Assembly (NCBI GenBank): GCA_030827135.1
Contig: JAURFE010000005.1
Span: 1 to 64,000, forward strand
DNA: 64,000 nt
Direction of reading: 5' to 3'
DNA from: Vicinamibacterales bacterium
Lineage (GTDB): Bacteria; Acidobacteriota; Vicinamibacteria; Vicinamibacterales; SCN-69-37
Numbering within the stretch: the stretch's first letter is position 1; the number at the start of each line of letters is the position of its first letter. Under the pieces are notes generated by a model that did not search any database, had not been told where the DNA came from, and worked only from the letters and a program-made list of their open reading frames with translations. The position numbers were made by a program, and so were the translations under genes. Positions 1 through 11,671 of the stretch are shown here, piece by piece.

Positions 1-1281
1 CGGATCATTTCCGGAAAAGAGGAAGCGCGCCTGATTCACCTCGCCGCCGCGTACGCGGCCGGCGTTGGGGGCAATGCGTCGGTCGTGGTCGATATCGGCG
101 GCGGGAGCGTCGAGATTACCCACGGCACCGCCGCCCGGATGCAGATCGGCGAGAGCTTCAAGATCGGCGTCATCCGTCTGACCGAACGTTTTGTCTCAAG
201 TGACCCGCTCTCCAAATCCGACGAGCAGAAGATGGTGCGGCACATCCGCCGCCAGACCGGCAGCCACATCAAGGCGCTGGTGCGGCGGGGCTTCCATCGC
301 GTCATCGGCACGTCCGGCACGATTCAGGCGTTGGGCGTCCTGGCCAGTGAGCGGCTGCGCGATGGCGGCGACCTGCGGAACCGTCGTATTCCGGCGAAGG
401 CACTGAGCCGGGTGCGCCGGGTGCTGACGTCGCTCACGCTCGACGAGCGACTCGCGCTGCCCGGGCTGGACCCGCGGCGCGCCGACGTGACGGTGGCCGG
501 AGCCGTGCTGCTCGACACACTGCTGGAGAGCCTGGGGGCGGACTCGCTGACGCTCTCCGACTTTGCGCTGCGCGAGGGACTGATCCTCGACTACATCAAG
601 AAAAACGGCGCCCACATCCGCACGGTCGAACGATACCCGGACGTCCGACGACGGAGCGTTATTGAACTGGCCGGGCGGTGCCGGTATGTCGCGCCGCACG
701 CCCAGCAGGTGGCACGGACGGCGCTGGCGCTGTTTGATGCCACGCAGCCCGACCACCAACTCGGCCCCGACGCGCGCGAGTGGCTGGAATTTTCAGCCCT
801 GCTCCACGACATCGGCGCCCACATCAGTTATGAACGGCACCACAAACACTCGCAGTACTTGATTCAGCACGGTGACCTGCGCGGGTTCGATCCGGATGAA
901 ATCCAGCTGATGGGACTCGTGGCGCGGTATCACCGGCAGTCTCCGCCCAAGAAGGCCCATGCGGACTTTGCGGCCCTGCCGCCGGCGCGGCGGCAGACCG
1001 TCCGGGTGCTCGGCGCCCTGCTTCGGCTTGCCGAGGGGCTCGACCGGTCACACGCCCAGGTCGTGGAGGACCTGGAGACCGAACGCACCGAGACCGACCT
1101 GCTCGTCCGGCTGCGGACCTCCAGCGACCCCGAACTCGAACTCTGGGCCGCCAACCGTCATGCCGCCGCTCTGGCGAAGGTGCTGGACCGGCCGATCCGG
1201 TTCGAGGCGGTGCCATGTAACACGAAATTTACACGTTCGAAACTGGTGCGAAACCGCCTGCCGGTACGCTCCTCCGCATGA
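1..1281 (+). CDS. ppx: Exopolyphosphatase / GppA-type phosphatase, 5' truncated by window edge
   Basis: Hydrolyses terminal phosphate from polyphosphate (Ppx) or pppGpp (GppA); the two share one fold. The frame is open at base 1, so the N-terminus lies outside the window. Visible are the [11 protein letters not shown] segment and the DIGGGSVE phosphate-binding loop of the ASKHA ATPase fold. The C-terminal half carries an HD-type metal site ([15 protein letters not shown]) near base 800, as in long Ppx/GppA proteins. The stop overlaps the pstS start (ATGA), so it heads the pst operon seen here, linking polyphosphate turnover to phosphate uptake. Ppx versus GppA cannot be decided by eye; the operon favours Ppx. 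Confidence 0.9.
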   Translation, partial: RIISGKEEARLIHLAAAYAAGVGGNASVVVDIGGGSVEITHGTAARMQIGESFKIGVIRLTERFVSSDPLSKSDEQKMVRHIRRQTGSHIKALVRRGFHRVIGTSGTIQALGVLASERLRDGGDLRNRRIPAKALSRVRRVLTSLTLDERLALPGLDPRRADVTVAGAVLLDTLLESLGADSLTLSDFALREGLILDYIKKNGAHIRTVERYPDVRRRSVIELAGRCRYVAPHAQQVARTALALFDATQPDHQLGPDAREWLEFSALLHDIGAHISYERHHKHSQYLIQHGDLRGFDPDEIQLMGLVARYHRQSPPKKAHADFAALPPARRQTVRVLGALLRLAEGLDRSHAQVVEDLETERTETDLLVRLRTSSDPELELWAANRHAAALAKVLDRPIRFEAVPCNTKFTRSKLVRNRLPVRSSA

Positions 1282-2288
1282 GATTCAGGCTCCTCGTCGC
1301 CACCGTATTCACCTCTGCTCTGGTTGCCGCGTGCGGCGGGTCCACCGCCGAACAGGCGCCGGTCATCGCCCTGGATGGATCCAGCACCGTGTTCCCCATC
1401 AGCGAAGCGGTTGCCGAGGAATTCCAGATCCGGAACCCGACGATGCCGGTCACGGTCGGCACGTCAGGGACCGGCGGCGGCTTCAAGAAGTTCTGCCGGG
1501 TGGAGACGGCGATTTCCAATGCCTCGCGGCCGATTTCCGCGTCCGAGATCGCGGAGTGCGCCAAGGCCGGGGTCGAGTTCATTGAACTGCCCGTCGCCTA
1601 CGACGGCATGGCCGTAGTCGTGAATCCCAAGAACACCTGGGCGACGGACATCACGGTTGCCGAGCTCAAGACCCTCTGGGGACCGGACGCGCAGGGCAAG
1701 ATCCTCAAATGGAATCAGGTGCGTGCCAGCTGGCCCGACCGCGACATCCGCCTGTATGGCGCCGGCGCCGACTCCGGCACGTTCGACTACTTCACCGAAG
1801 TCATCAACGGCAAGGCCAAGGCCAGCCGCGGCGACTTCACCCCCAGTGAAGACGACAACGTGCTCGTGCAGGGTGTGGCCGGCGACGAACTGGCGCTCGG
1901 CTTCATGGGCCTCGCCTACTACGCCGAAAACCAGGACAAGCTGAAGTTGCTCGGTGTGGATGATGAAAATCCGGACAACGGCGTGGGTCCCATCCAGCCG
2001 TCGTTCGAGACCGTCCGCGGCGGCACCTACCGTCCCCTGTCGCGCCCGATGTTCATCTACGTCAACGCGGTGCAGCTCGAGGCGCGGCCGGAAGTGCGGG
2101 CGTTCGTCGACTTTTATCTGGCCAACACGCCGACGCTGACGAAGGAAGTGGGCTTTGTGGCCCTCGCGGATGCCGAAGCTGCCGCCGTGAACGCGCGGTA
2201 TGCCGCGCGCACCAGGGGCACCATGTTCCCGGCTGACGACCACACGCCGAAGACCCTCGAACAGCGTCTGCAGGGCGGCACCCGGTGA
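1278..2288 (+). CDS. pstS: Phosphate ABC transporter substrate-binding lipoprotein PstS
   Basis: Periplasmic phosphate receptor of the Pst ABC importer, 336 aa. The N-terminus is a lipoprotein signal peptide with lipobox LVAAC (Cys about residue 19), so it is probably membrane-anchored. The phosphate-binding loop [12 protein letters not shown] is clear, as are the [10 protein letters not shown] opening of the mature domain and a [10 protein letters not shown] loop. The ATG overlaps the ppx stop and the stop overlaps the GTG of pstC, indicating translational coupling. No pho box can be seen because the operon promoter lies upstream of the window or inside ppx. Confidence 0.95.
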   Translation: MRFRLLVATVFTSALVAACGGSTAEQAPVIALDGSSTVFPISEAVAEEFQIRNPTMPVTVGTSGTGGGFKKFCRVETAISNASRPISASEIAECAKAGVEFIELPVAYDGMAVVVNPKNTWATDITVAELKTLWGPDAQGKILKWNQVRASWPDRDIRLYGAGADSGTFDYFTEVINGKAKASRGDFTPSEDDNVLVQGVAGDELALGFMGLAYYAENQDKLKLLGVDDENPDNGVGPIQPSFETVRGGTYRPLSRPMFIYVNAVQLEARPEVRAFVDFYLANTPTLTKEVGFVALADAEAAAVNARYAARTRGTMFPADDHTPKTLEQRLQGGTR

Positions 2289-3171
2289 CACGTCCGTGGC
2301 ACCGACGCATCGAGTTCGTGATCGAGCGTCTGCTCTTCGTCTGCGCGGCGGCGTCGGTGTTTGTCACGGCCGGCATCATCGGCGTCCTCGCGTTCGAAAC
2401 GTTTGAGTTTTTCGGCGATGTGCCGGTGACCGACTTCCTGTTCGGCACCGTGTGGACGCCGCTGTTCTCGGATCAGCAATTCGGCGTCCTCCCGCTCGTG
2501 GCCGGCACCATGCTGGTGTCGGCCATCGCCATGCTGGTGGCGCTGCCGACCGGCGTGCTCGCCGCCATTTATCTCAGTGAATACGCACCGGCGGGCGTCC
2601 GCCGCGTGGTCAAACCCGTGCTGGAAGTGCTCGCGGGGATTCCGACGGTCGTGTACGGCTACTTCGCGCTGCTCTACGTAACGCCGCTGCTGCAGCAGCT
2701 GTTCCCCTCCATGTCGGCGTTCAACGCCCTCAGCCCCGGCCTGGTGATGGGCATCATGATTCTGCCGCTGGTCTCCTCGCTCTCCGAGGATGCCCTGCAC
2801 GCCGTCCCGAACGGGCTCCGGGAAGGCGCGTATGCCCTGGGCGCCACCCGGATGCAGGCCGCCGTGCGGGTGGTGGTGCCGGCCGCGTTTTCGGGCATCT
2901 CGGCGTCGTTCATTCTGGCAATGTCGCGGGCGATCGGCGAGACGATGATTGTCGCCATTGCCGCCGGACAGCAGCCCCGCATGACGCTGAATCCGCTCGA
3001 ATCGGTCGAAACCATGACGGCCTACATCGTGCAGGTCAGCCTGGGCGACAGTCCCTCCGGCTCCCTGCAGTTCCGCACGATTTTTGCGGTGGGCATGTTG
3101 CTGTTCCTGATGACGTTTGCGCTGAACATGGCCAGCAACTGGCTCCGGCGGCGGTTCCGCGAGGTGTACTG

Positions 3172-3172
<1 letters not shown>
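2285..3172 (+). CDS. pstC: Phosphate ABC transporter permease PstC
   Basis: Integral-membrane half of the Pst channel, 295 aa. About six hydrophobic segments are visible, beginning with a TM segment near residues 15-38. The inner-membrane ABC permease (EAA-like) loop around [15 protein letters not shown], which contacts the PstB ATPase, is present, followed by the [12 protein letters not shown] segment typical of PstC. The start is GTG at 2285, overlapping the pstS stop by four bases; the stop overlaps the pstA ATG by one base. It should pair with PstA as a heterodimer. Confidence 0.95.
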
Positions 3173-3998
<826 letters not shown>

Positions 3999-4002
<4 letters not shown>

Positions 4003-4814
4003 CGACTCCGATCCGCTCCCTCTCAACCCTCACGTCCGGTCAGGTCAAATCGGATACGCCCGTGAAGATTGCCGTCACCGGCATGAACTTCTTCTACGGC
4101 GCCACCCAGGCCCTGGCCGACATCACGATCGCCCTGCACGCCAACCTGGTCACGGCGTTTATCGGCCCCTCGGGCTGCGGCAAGAGCACGTTTCTGCGCA
4201 CCTTGAACCGGATGAACGACATCATTCCGGGCACCCGCGTCGAGGGCTCGGTGACCATCGACGGGCGGGACATCTACGGCGGAGGCACCGACGTCGTCGA
4301 TCTCCGGCGCCGGGTGGGCATGGTGTTCCAGAAGTCCAATCCGTTCCCCAAGTCCATTTTCGAGAATGTCGCCTACGGCCTGCGCATCAACAACCTCGCG
4401 AAGACCCGGAGCGAACTTGAGGAACGGGTTGAGGAAAGCCTGAAGGCCGCGGCCATCTGGGACGAGGTCAAGGACCGTCTCCACGCCTCCGCACTCGCGC
4501 TCTCCGGCGGGCAGCAGCAGCGGCTCTGTATCGCGCGGGCACTCGCCATCCGGCCGGAGATTCTGCTGATGGACGAACCGGCCTCGGCGCTTGATCCGAT
4601 TGCCACGCAGCGGATTGAGGAACTGATCTACCAGCTCAAACGTGACTATACGATTGTGATCGTCACGCACAACATGCAGCAGGCCGCGCGGGTCTCGGAT
4701 GCCACTGCGTTCTTCTGGCTCGGCCGGCTCGTGGAATACGGGCCGACGGAGAACATCTTTACCAATCCTGCGGAGAAGCTGACCGAGGATTACGTTACCG
4801 GGCGTTTTGGGTAA
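3999..4814 (+). CDS. pstB: Phosphate ABC transporter ATPase PstB
   Basis: ATP-hydrolysing subunit, 271 aa. Walker [10 protein letters not shown], the [10 protein letters not shown] segment typical of PstB, ABC signature LSGGQQQRL, Walker [13 protein letters not shown] and the switch His in IVTHNMQQ are all present. The ATG at 3999 is chosen because it overlaps the pstA stop as ATGA; the same frame runs open far upstream inside pstA but that part reads as a shadow. Residues 1-20 form a short leader before the ATPase domain begins. Confidence 0.96.
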
Positions 4815-4833
4815 GCCCACGGGGATCACGCGT

Positions 4834-5493
4834 ATGGAACGCCACGTTCGGCACTTTCAGGAAGAACTCGACGAACTCAAGGGACGACTGCTCGAAATGG
4901 GCGGTCTGGCCGAGGACCGGCTGCGTCTGGCCGTGCGTGGGCTCGTCGAGCGCGACAGCACCCTGGTGGACAAGGTGCTCACCAGCGACGCCGCCATCAA
5001 CCAGCTGCATATTGAGATCGACGACCGGTGCTTCAAGCTGCTGGCCCTCCATCAGCCGATGGCGGTGGACCTGCGCTCGATCGTCGCCGCCGTCAAGATC
5101 AACACCGACCTTGAGCGCGTCGGCGACCTGGCGGTCAACATCTCGGAGGCCGCCCGCCGGTATCTCCAGCATCCGCCCGTCAAGGAACTCATCGACATTC
5201 CTCAAATGGCGGAACTGGCGCAGGACATGTTGCGGGACGCCCTCGACGCGTTCGTCCGCCGGGACCCGGAACTGGCCCAGGACGTTCTGGCCCAGGACGA
5301 CGCCCTGGACGCCCTCAAGACGGCCGTCTTCCGCGAACTCCTGGGCTACATGCTGCGGGACTCGACCACCATAGAGCCGGCGCTCGACCTGGTCCTCATT
5401 TCCCGTCACCTGGAGCGAATCGGGGACCACGCGACCAACGTCGCCGAGGACGTGATCTTCATGGTCTCGGCAAAAGACGTGCGACACCAATAA
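4834..5493 (+). CDS. phoU: Phosphate-transport regulator PhoU
   Basis: Negative regulator of Pst activity and of PhoR/PhoB signalling in known systems, 219 aa, cytoplasmic and all-helical. It shows the twofold PhoU repeat: the metal-binding DLRSIVAAVKINTDLERVGDLA motif near residues 75-100 and its counterpart LISRHLERIGDHATNVAED in the second half. The ATG at 4834 is preferred because the N-terminus MERHVRHFQEELDEL matches the family. A TTG at 4807 would overlap pstB and is less likely. It closes the operon; no phoB/phoR is visible nearby. Confidence 0.93.
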   Translation: MERHVRHFQEELDELKGRLLEMGGLAEDRLRLAVRGLVERDSTLVDKVLTSDAAINQLHIEIDDRCFKLLALHQPMAVDLRSIVAAVKINTDLERVGDLAVNISEAARRYLQHPPVKELIDIPQMAELAQDMLRDALDAFVRRDPELAQDVLAQDDALDALKTAVFRELLGYMLRDSTTIEPALDLVLISRHLERIGDHATNVAEDVIFMVSAKDVRHQ

Positions 5494-5526
5494 CCCCAGG
5501 CGCCATTCTGGTTCTACAATAGGTGC

Positions 5527-5721
5527 ATGACGGCACTCACGTGTGTCTACTGCCGCCAGCAGCCCCCCGACAGCCAGTGGCACCCGTTCTGCAGTGAACG
5601 GTGCCGCATGGCTGACCTGGGACGCTGGCTGCAGGGAGACTACCGGGTGCCGGGTTCCTCCGTTGCCCCCGAGCAGGATCCGTCCGACGAGGACGACCCG
5701 CCGGGGCCGTTTGCTTCGTGA
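5527..5721 (+). CDS. yacG: YacG-type zinc-binding protein (DNA gyrase inhibitor family)
   Basis: A 64-aa protein with the YacG pattern: CVYC, then FCSERCR, then DLGRWL and a Y-x-V-P-G end. The four cysteines bind one zinc; in E. coli the family inhibits DNA gyrase. The first half of the ribbon is slightly divergent (CVYC rather than CPxC). TACAAT at 5515-5520 lies only six bases before the ATG, so if it is a -10 box the message would be nearly leaderless; no good -35 was seen. The acidic tail of about 15 residues is unremarkable. Confidence 0.8.
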   Translation: MTALTCVYCRQQPPDSQWHPFCSERCRMADLGRWLQGDYRVPGSSVAPEQDPSDEDDPPGPFAS

Positions 5722-5739
5722 AAGGCGCGCGCGTTCCTT

Positions 5740-7026
<1,287 letters not shown>

Positions 7027-7065
7027 CGCCGCAGGCGGGGCGCCGACGGCAAGCAGGAGGATTGG

Positions 7066-7983
7066 ATGCTGCGAGGACTGGTCATGGCCGTCGGGATTCT
7101 GGCGACCACGGTGTGTACGTCGGCCTCACAACCGCCCCAGGCGCCAGCCCGGGCGACGTTTGACGCCGCCCGGGCTTTTGAGCATCTCAGGGCACAGGTC
7201 GCGATAGGCCCCCGTCCGGCCGGTTCCACGGGGATCCGGCAGACCCGTGCCTATCTCACCCGCCAGCTCACGGCGATGGGCCTCACGGTCCAGGAGCAGC
7301 CGTTTGTCGCCACCACGCCGCTCGGACCGGTGGAGATGGTCAACCTCATCACGGTGCTGCCCGGCCGCCGGCCTGAACGCATCCTGCTGACCGGCCATTA
7401 CGACACCAAACTCTACAAGGACATCGTCTTCGTCGGCGCCAGCGACGGCGCGTCCAGTGCGGCCCTGCTGGTCGAACTCGCGCGCGTGCTGAAGGACCAG
7501 CCGCAGGAGTTCACGTACGAGTTCATCTGGTTTGATGGTGAAGAAGCGATGGTCGAATGGGACATCGACACCGATTCCACCTACGGCAGCCGGTACTACG
7601 TGCAGGCGGCGCAGAAGGCCGGCGCACTCGCCCGCATCAAGGCCATGGTCCTGGTGGACATGATTGGGCATCGCGACCTGCAGATTGAGCGGGACAGTCA
7701 TTCCGCACCGTGGCTCACCGACATCATCTGGAGCGCGGCGCGCCGCCTCGGGCACGGCCAGATCTTCCGCGACGTCACCACGACGATCGAAGACGACCAT
7801 GTGCACTTTGTCCGCGCGGGAATCCCGTCGGTGGACATCATCGATCTGAATCACTTCATTGCGCGCGGGCACTGGCACACGGCCAGCGACGACTTGGCGG
7901 CCGTCTCCGAACGGTCCCTGCAGATCGTCGGCGACGTGCTCCTCGCTGCGTTGCCCGATATCGAAAAGCACATCGCACGCTAG
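7066..7983 (+). CDS. Secreted M28-family peptidase / glutaminyl-peptide cyclotransferase-like
   Basis: A 305-aa exported zinc enzyme. Residues 1-22 form a Sec signal peptide. Zinc-site elements follow in M28 order: TGHYDTK, GASDGASSAALL, FDGEEAMVEW, LVDMIGHRDL and the late histidines in NHFIARGHWHTASDD. The wording around the second and third motifs resembles glutaminyl cyclases, which convert N-terminal Gln to pyroglutamate, more than aminopeptidases. Activity as a cyclase rather than a peptidase is an inference. A clear SD-like AGGAGG (7055-7060) lies before the ATG. Confidence 0.85.
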   Translation: MLRGLVMAVGILATTVCTSASQPPQAPARATFDAARAFEHLRAQVAIGPRPAGSTGIRQTRAYLTRQLTAMGLTVQEQPFVATTPLGPVEMVNLITVLPGRRPERILLTGHYDTKLYKDIVFVGASDGASSAALLVELARVLKDQPQEFTYEFIWFDGEEAMVEWDIDTDSTYGSRYYVQAAQKAGALARIKAMVLVDMIGHRDLQIERDSHSAPWLTDIIWSAARRLGHGQIFRDVTTTIEDDHVHFVRAGIPSVDIIDLNHFIARGHWHTASDDLAAVSERSLQIVGDVLLAALPDIEKHIAR

Positions 7984-8032
7984 GCAGGATCGCAGCACGC
8001 GCCGCATCAACAGGTCCCCACGAAACTCCGTA

Positions 8033-8066
8033 CAAAACAAGCGGCGGCTGCACGAGCAGCCGCCGC
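8033..8066 (-). terminator. Intrinsic terminator of the SWIB gene
   Basis: A perfect 10-bp GC-rich stem (GCGGCGGCTG / CAGCCGCCGC, 8041-8066) with a 6-base loop. Reading on the minus strand it is followed by TTGTTTTGTA, a U-rich tract. It lies 27 bases past the stop of the SWIB gene, exactly where a rho-independent terminator is expected, and between two convergent genes. Confidence 0.85.
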
Positions 8067-8092
8067 GAGTCTCGTCGTCGAATACGACGGGT

Positions 8093-8443
8093 TTACTTCA
8101 GGTGCTTGCCGACGAGCTTGGTCATTTCGAACATGTTGACCATGCTCTTTCCACCGAACACAGCCTTCAGCTTGTCGTCCGCCTTGATGTTGCGGCGGTT
8201 GACCTTGTCCTGCAGGTTGTTCTTCTTGATGTACGCCCACAGACGCTTGGTCACTTCGGTGCGCGGAATCGGCTTGTCGCCCACGACCGCGGCCAGCGTT
8301 GCGCTCGGCGTCACCGGACGCATGAACGCCGCATTGGCCTTCCGCGCCGTCTTCTTCTTCGCCACCGGCTTCTTCGCCGCCGCCTTCTTCACGACTTTCT
8401 TCGCGACTTTCTTTGCAGCCTTCTTCGCAGCTTTCTTCGCCAT
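8093..8443 (-). CDS. SWIB/MDM2-domain protein with histone H1-like Lys/Ala tail
   Basis: A 116-aa basic protein. Residues 1-35 are an AKKAAKK-type repeat resembling histone H1 or HU C-terminal tails, here at the N-terminus. Residues ~40-116 form a SWIB domain: FMRPVTPSATLAAVVG, PRTEVTKRLWAYIKKNNLQD, and a C-terminal DDKLKAVFGG...MFEMTKLVGKHL. SWIB domains are known from eukaryotic chromatin remodelers, Chlamydiae and some other bacteria; function in bacteria is unclear. Nucleoid binding through the tail is an inference. It stands alone, with its own terminator downstream. Confidence 0.9.
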   Translation of the reverse strand: MAKKAAKKAAKKVAKKVVKKAAAKKPVAKKKTARKANAAFMRPVTPSATLAAVVGDKPIPRTEVTKRLWAYIKKNNLQDKVNRRNIKADDKLKAVFGGKSMVNMFEMTKLVGKHLK

Positions 8444-8535
8444 CTCGTCTCCTTGGAAGACGCGTTACGCGTCGGCATAGTCTCGCACGAAAATCGGGTT
8501 TTTCAGAGGGAAAACGACGTCGCCCCGCTCTGGCG

Positions 8536-9738
8536 TCACAGGAGCGCGCGCATCTCGGACTCGGTCAGCACCCCGCGGGCCTTCTTCGCGGCCGCAAAGA
8601 TCCGCTCGACGCGCTCCTCGTCAGCCACCAACCCGCGCCGCTCCAGCCAGTACACGACGTTGGATTTGCCGGACATCGGACCGACTTCAATCTCCTGCTC
8701 ACGCCCCACCAGTGAGGCCGGCACCCCGGAATACACGGCGTCCACCAGCGCGGCATCCTGCTTCTTGTAGGCCTTGATCACGGCCGCGGCGTGGACGCCT
8801 GTGGCCGTGCGGAAGGCATCTCTCCCCAGCACCGGGTAGTTCGGCGGCATGGGAACGCCACAGGCCTCGGCCACGACCGCCGCATAGGCGGTCAGATGCG
8901 TCAGATCGGCCTGACGAGCCCCCATCAGGACGAGATTCACGAGGAGCGCGTCCATGGGCGTATTGCCCACCCGTTCGCCGATGCCGAGCGCCGCGCCGTG
9001 CAGCCGGGTGGCCCCCGCGTCCCAGGCGGCGAACGAATTGGCAATCGAGAGGTCCCGGTCCCGGTGGCCGTGCCAGTCGATGCCGACACCACCACCACAC
9101 GCGTCCACAATGGACTGGATGAAACGCGTCACGGCCGCCGCGCCCGCCGGGGTCGCGTGCCCGACGGTATCGGCGATGCACACGCGGGAGGCCCCCGCCC
9201 GGATCGCCGCCGTATACAGTCGCTGCAGAGAGGCCGGGTCGGCCCGCGTCGTATCTTCCGTCACATACATGACGGGCAGGCCCTCCTTCACGGCAAACCC
9301 GATGGCCTCCTCGGTGAGCGCGACCAGTCGGTCAAGCGTCCAATCCTCGGCGTACTGCCGGATGGGACTCGACCCGATGAACGCACAGCACTCGATCGGC
9401 AATCCGACCCGCTGCGAGATCCGCGCAATCGGCTCGATGTCGGCCAGCACGGTGCGCGCGGCACAGTTGGCCTGCACACGCATCCGGTTGTCGGCAATCT
9501 CACGGGCCAGACGCTCCACGTCGGCGACGACGTGGGGGCCTGCACCGGGCAGGCCGATGTCTGCGGTGTCAATCCCGAGCGCATCGATCAAATGCAGAAT
9601 GCGAATCTTGTCGTCGATGGAGGGCGTATGCACCGACGGTGACTGCAACCCATCACGCAACGTTTCGTCATCGAGTTGCACCGGCGGGCGCGGCGGCGCG
9701 GGGTCCACGGTGTTCCAGTCGTAAATCAGCGGGTGCAT
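8536..9738 (-). CDS. Isopropylmalate/homocitrate synthase-like DRE-TIM enzyme
   Basis: A 400-aa acyl-CoA/2-oxoacid condensing enzyme of the DRE-TIM metallolyase family. The DETLRDGLQSP motif, IDWHGHRDRDL metal-ligand loop, GERVGNTPMD and a GVHAAAVIKA segment are visible. It is shorter than canonical LeuA and ends after the catalytic and linker regions, so the C-terminal leucine-sensing domain is absent. That fits homocitrate synthase-like or unregulated isopropylmalate synthases; the substrate cannot be assigned by eye. The ATG at 9738 is chosen because extending upstream would run into the neighbouring gene. No other leu or lys genes are nearby. Confidence 0.8.
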   Translation of the reverse strand: MHPLIYDWNTVDPAPPRPPVQLDDETLRDGLQSPSVHTPSIDDKIRILHLIDALGIDTADIGLPGAGPHVVADVERLAREIADNRMRVQANCAARTVLADIEPIARISQRVGLPIECCAFIGSSPIRQYAEDWTLDRLVALTEEAIGFAVKEGLPVMYVTEDTTRADPASLQRLYTAAIRAGASRVCIADTVGHATPAGAAAVTRFIQSIVDACGGGVGIDWHGHRDRDLSIANSFAAWDAGATRLHGAALGIGERVGNTPMDALLVNLVLMGARQADLTHLTAYAAVVAEACGVPMPPNYPVLGRDAFRTATGVHAAAVIKAYKKQDAALVDAVYSGVPASLVGREQEIEVGPMSGKSNVVYWLERRGLVADEERVERIFAAAKKARGVLTESEMRALL

Positions 9739-9752
9739 GGCGCTCTCGTGTT

Positions 9753-10019
9753 CTATTTCCGAATCCACATCCAGGCGATCGTCAGCCAGCCGGCGGCAGT
9801 CACCAATCCGCCCCATGTCGCGGCGCGTGCCACCCCCGCCTGACGGGCCTCGGCCATCAGCGCAGCGAGGGCCGCCTCCGGGCCGCGTCCCAACTCAAAA
9901 TGTGCCGTCCGCAACTGGAAGTCGCGAATCGCACCGTGCATCCACCAGTCGAACACGGCACTGCCGACGATCACCCCCACCAGCAACCAGACCAGGAACG
10001 GCACAGCCAGCGTGCGCAC
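9753..10019 (-). CDS. Small two-TM membrane protein, unknown function
   Basis: An 88-aa protein starting with GTG. Two hydrophobic segments, about residues 5-25 and 66-86, flank a soluble stretch with a few charged residues (RTAHFELGRG). No family was recognised. It sits 11 bases after the FHA-GAF phosphatase and 14 bases before the condensing enzyme on the same strand, so all three may be cotranscribed. Confidence 0.6.
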   Translation of the reverse strand: MRTLAVPFLVWLLVGVIVGSAVFDWWMHGAIRDFQLRTAHFELGRGPEAALAALMAEARQAGVARAATWGGLVTAAGWLTIAWMWIRK

Positions 10020-10030
10020 GTCGGCGCGCG

Positions 10031-11659
10031 TCAGTGCGAACCTCCCGGTCCCAGGTACCGAATCACCATGGCCGTGATGTCGTCACCCTGCGCGGTTCCC
10101 GCTGTGAAGGCACCGACGGCGTCAAACACCTGCGTCACCAGCGCCTCCGCGTTCGTGTCGGCCGCCGCCCGCAGCGACGCAAGCACACGATCGTCGCCGA
10201 ACTCCTCGCCCGCGGCGTCCTGGGCCTCCGACACGCCGTCGCTGAAGACCAGCACGGTGTCCCCGGGCACAAGCTGCACCTCCGCCTGCGCGTACGGCGC
10301 AAACTCCAGCAGGCCCACCACGGGTCCGCCCTCCTCAAGACGCCGCACGCCTGAGGGACCGACGACAAAGGGCGGGTTGTGTCCGGCGTTGGTGTAGGTC
10401 AGCAGCCCGTCGATGGTCACGACGCCCATCATCAGGGTCACAAAGCGCGACTCGATCCCGCGGCGGCACAACGCCTGATTCGCCACGGTGACAAACGGCG
10501 CAGGCCCTTCGAAGCCGCGCACCTGCGACGCAAACATCCCCTGCATCAGCGCGGACAACAACGCGGCCGGTGGCCCTTTGCCGGCCACGTCTCCGAGGGT
10601 GAAGCCGAAGGCCTTGCCGTCGAAGTCGAGGTAATCGAAGAAATCGCCCCCGATGGATCGGCAGGGTATGGACGCAGCCGCCGCTTCAACAAACTTGAGC
10701 GTCGCGAGCGGCTTGGGCATCAGGGCCTGCTGGATCTCGGCCGCGATGCGCATCTCCTGCTCCATCTTCGACTTCTCGAGCTTTTCCCGGTACAGCTGCG
10801 CACTCTCGATCGCGACCGACGCTTCAGACGCCAGCGTCTCCAGTGCGCGCTGGGTCACTTCGGAGAGCAACGACCCCTTTTCGCGACTGTCGAGATACAA
10901 CACGCCGATCCGCCGGTCCTCGCTCTGCGCGTCCGCCGCATCCACATACTGCACGAGATTGAGCGGCACACACACGATGTGCCGAATCCCCAGCGCCAGT
11001 GTGCCCTGGTGCGCGTCGGCGAGACCGCCGTCGAGCAGGTCGGTGACCACCCGGACCTGGCCGAACCGGAAGACCTCCTCGGGAATTTTCTGACTGACGT
11101 TGAAGGTGGAGTCGGTCAGGGAGATCTTTCCGCGGCTGCGCGCAAGCTTGAACTCCAGCCGATCGTCGGGCGTCGCCATCATGATGAAGGCCCGCTCCGC
11201 ACCCGAAAGCTCGATCGCGGCGTCGAGCACCAGTGCGAGCACTTCCTGCAGCACACGGCCTGATCCCAGGGATCGGAAGCCGTCGAGCAGGGCCGTAATC
11301 TGCCGGAGGTCGTCGCGGGCGCCGGTATTCGATCGGGACAAGGAGATCGTGTCGGACCCGATATGGCACACCAGATCGGCCCCGCCGCCCCGGCCGAGCC
11401 GGATCCGATCCCCGGACGAGAGGCCCCGCGTCGTGACCTGCGCCTCGTTGACGAACGTGCCATAGCGCGACTGCAGGTCACGCAGCACGTAGCCGCCGTT
11501 CTCCACATCAATCGTGGCGTGCTCCCGCGACACTTCGCTGCCGCTGAGCCGGAGATCGTTGGATTCGCGTCGACCAATCATGAACGGGGTGTGGTCCACG
11601 AACACCACACGGGTTCCGAGCGTATCGGTCACATCGAGTCGAAGCGGATCGAGCATCAT
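10031..11659 (-). CDS. FHA-GAF-SpoIIE (PP2C-type) serine phosphatase
   Basis: A 542-aa cytoplasmic signalling protein. Residues ~1-95 are an FHA domain (IGRRESNDLRL, SREHATI, LRDLQSRYGTFVN) that binds phosphothreonine peptides. Residues ~120-290 resemble a GAF sensor. A short helical linker with EMRIAAEIQQALMPK leads into a SpoIIE/RsbU phosphatase domain with the metal aspartates in GGDFFDY, LGDVAGKGPPAAL and FSDGVSEA. RsbU-type phosphatases usually act on anti-sigma antagonists; a STAS protein sits at 33868 in this window but is not adjacent. A double ATG start is present (11659/11656). Confidence 0.92.
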   Translation of the reverse strand: MMLDPLRLDVTDTLGTRVVFVDHTPFMIGRRESNDLRLSGSEVSREHATIDVENGGYVLRDLQSRYGTFVNEAQVTTRGLSSGDRIRLGRGGGADLVCHIGSDTISLSRSNTGARDDLRQITALLDGFRSLGSGRVLQEVLALVLDAAIELSGAERAFIMMATPDDRLEFKLARSRGKISLTDSTFNVSQKIPEEVFRFGQVRVVTDLLDGGLADAHQGTLALGIRHIVCVPLNLVQYVDAADAQSEDRRIGVLYLDSREKGSLLSEVTQRALETLASEASVAIESAQLYREKLEKSKMEQEMRIAAEIQQALMPKPLATLKFVEAAAASIPCRSIGGDFFDYLDFDGKAFGFTLGDVAGKGPPAALLSALMQGMFASQVRGFEGPAPFVTVANQALCRRGIESRFVTLMMGVVTIDGLLTYTNAGHNPPFVVGPSGVRRLEEGGPVVGLLEFAPYAQAEVQLVPGDTVLVFSDGVSEAQDAAGEEFGDDRVLASLRAAADTNAEALVTQVFDAVGAFTAGTAQGDDITAMVIRYLGPGGSH

Positions 11660-11671
11660 CGCAGTCGCAGT

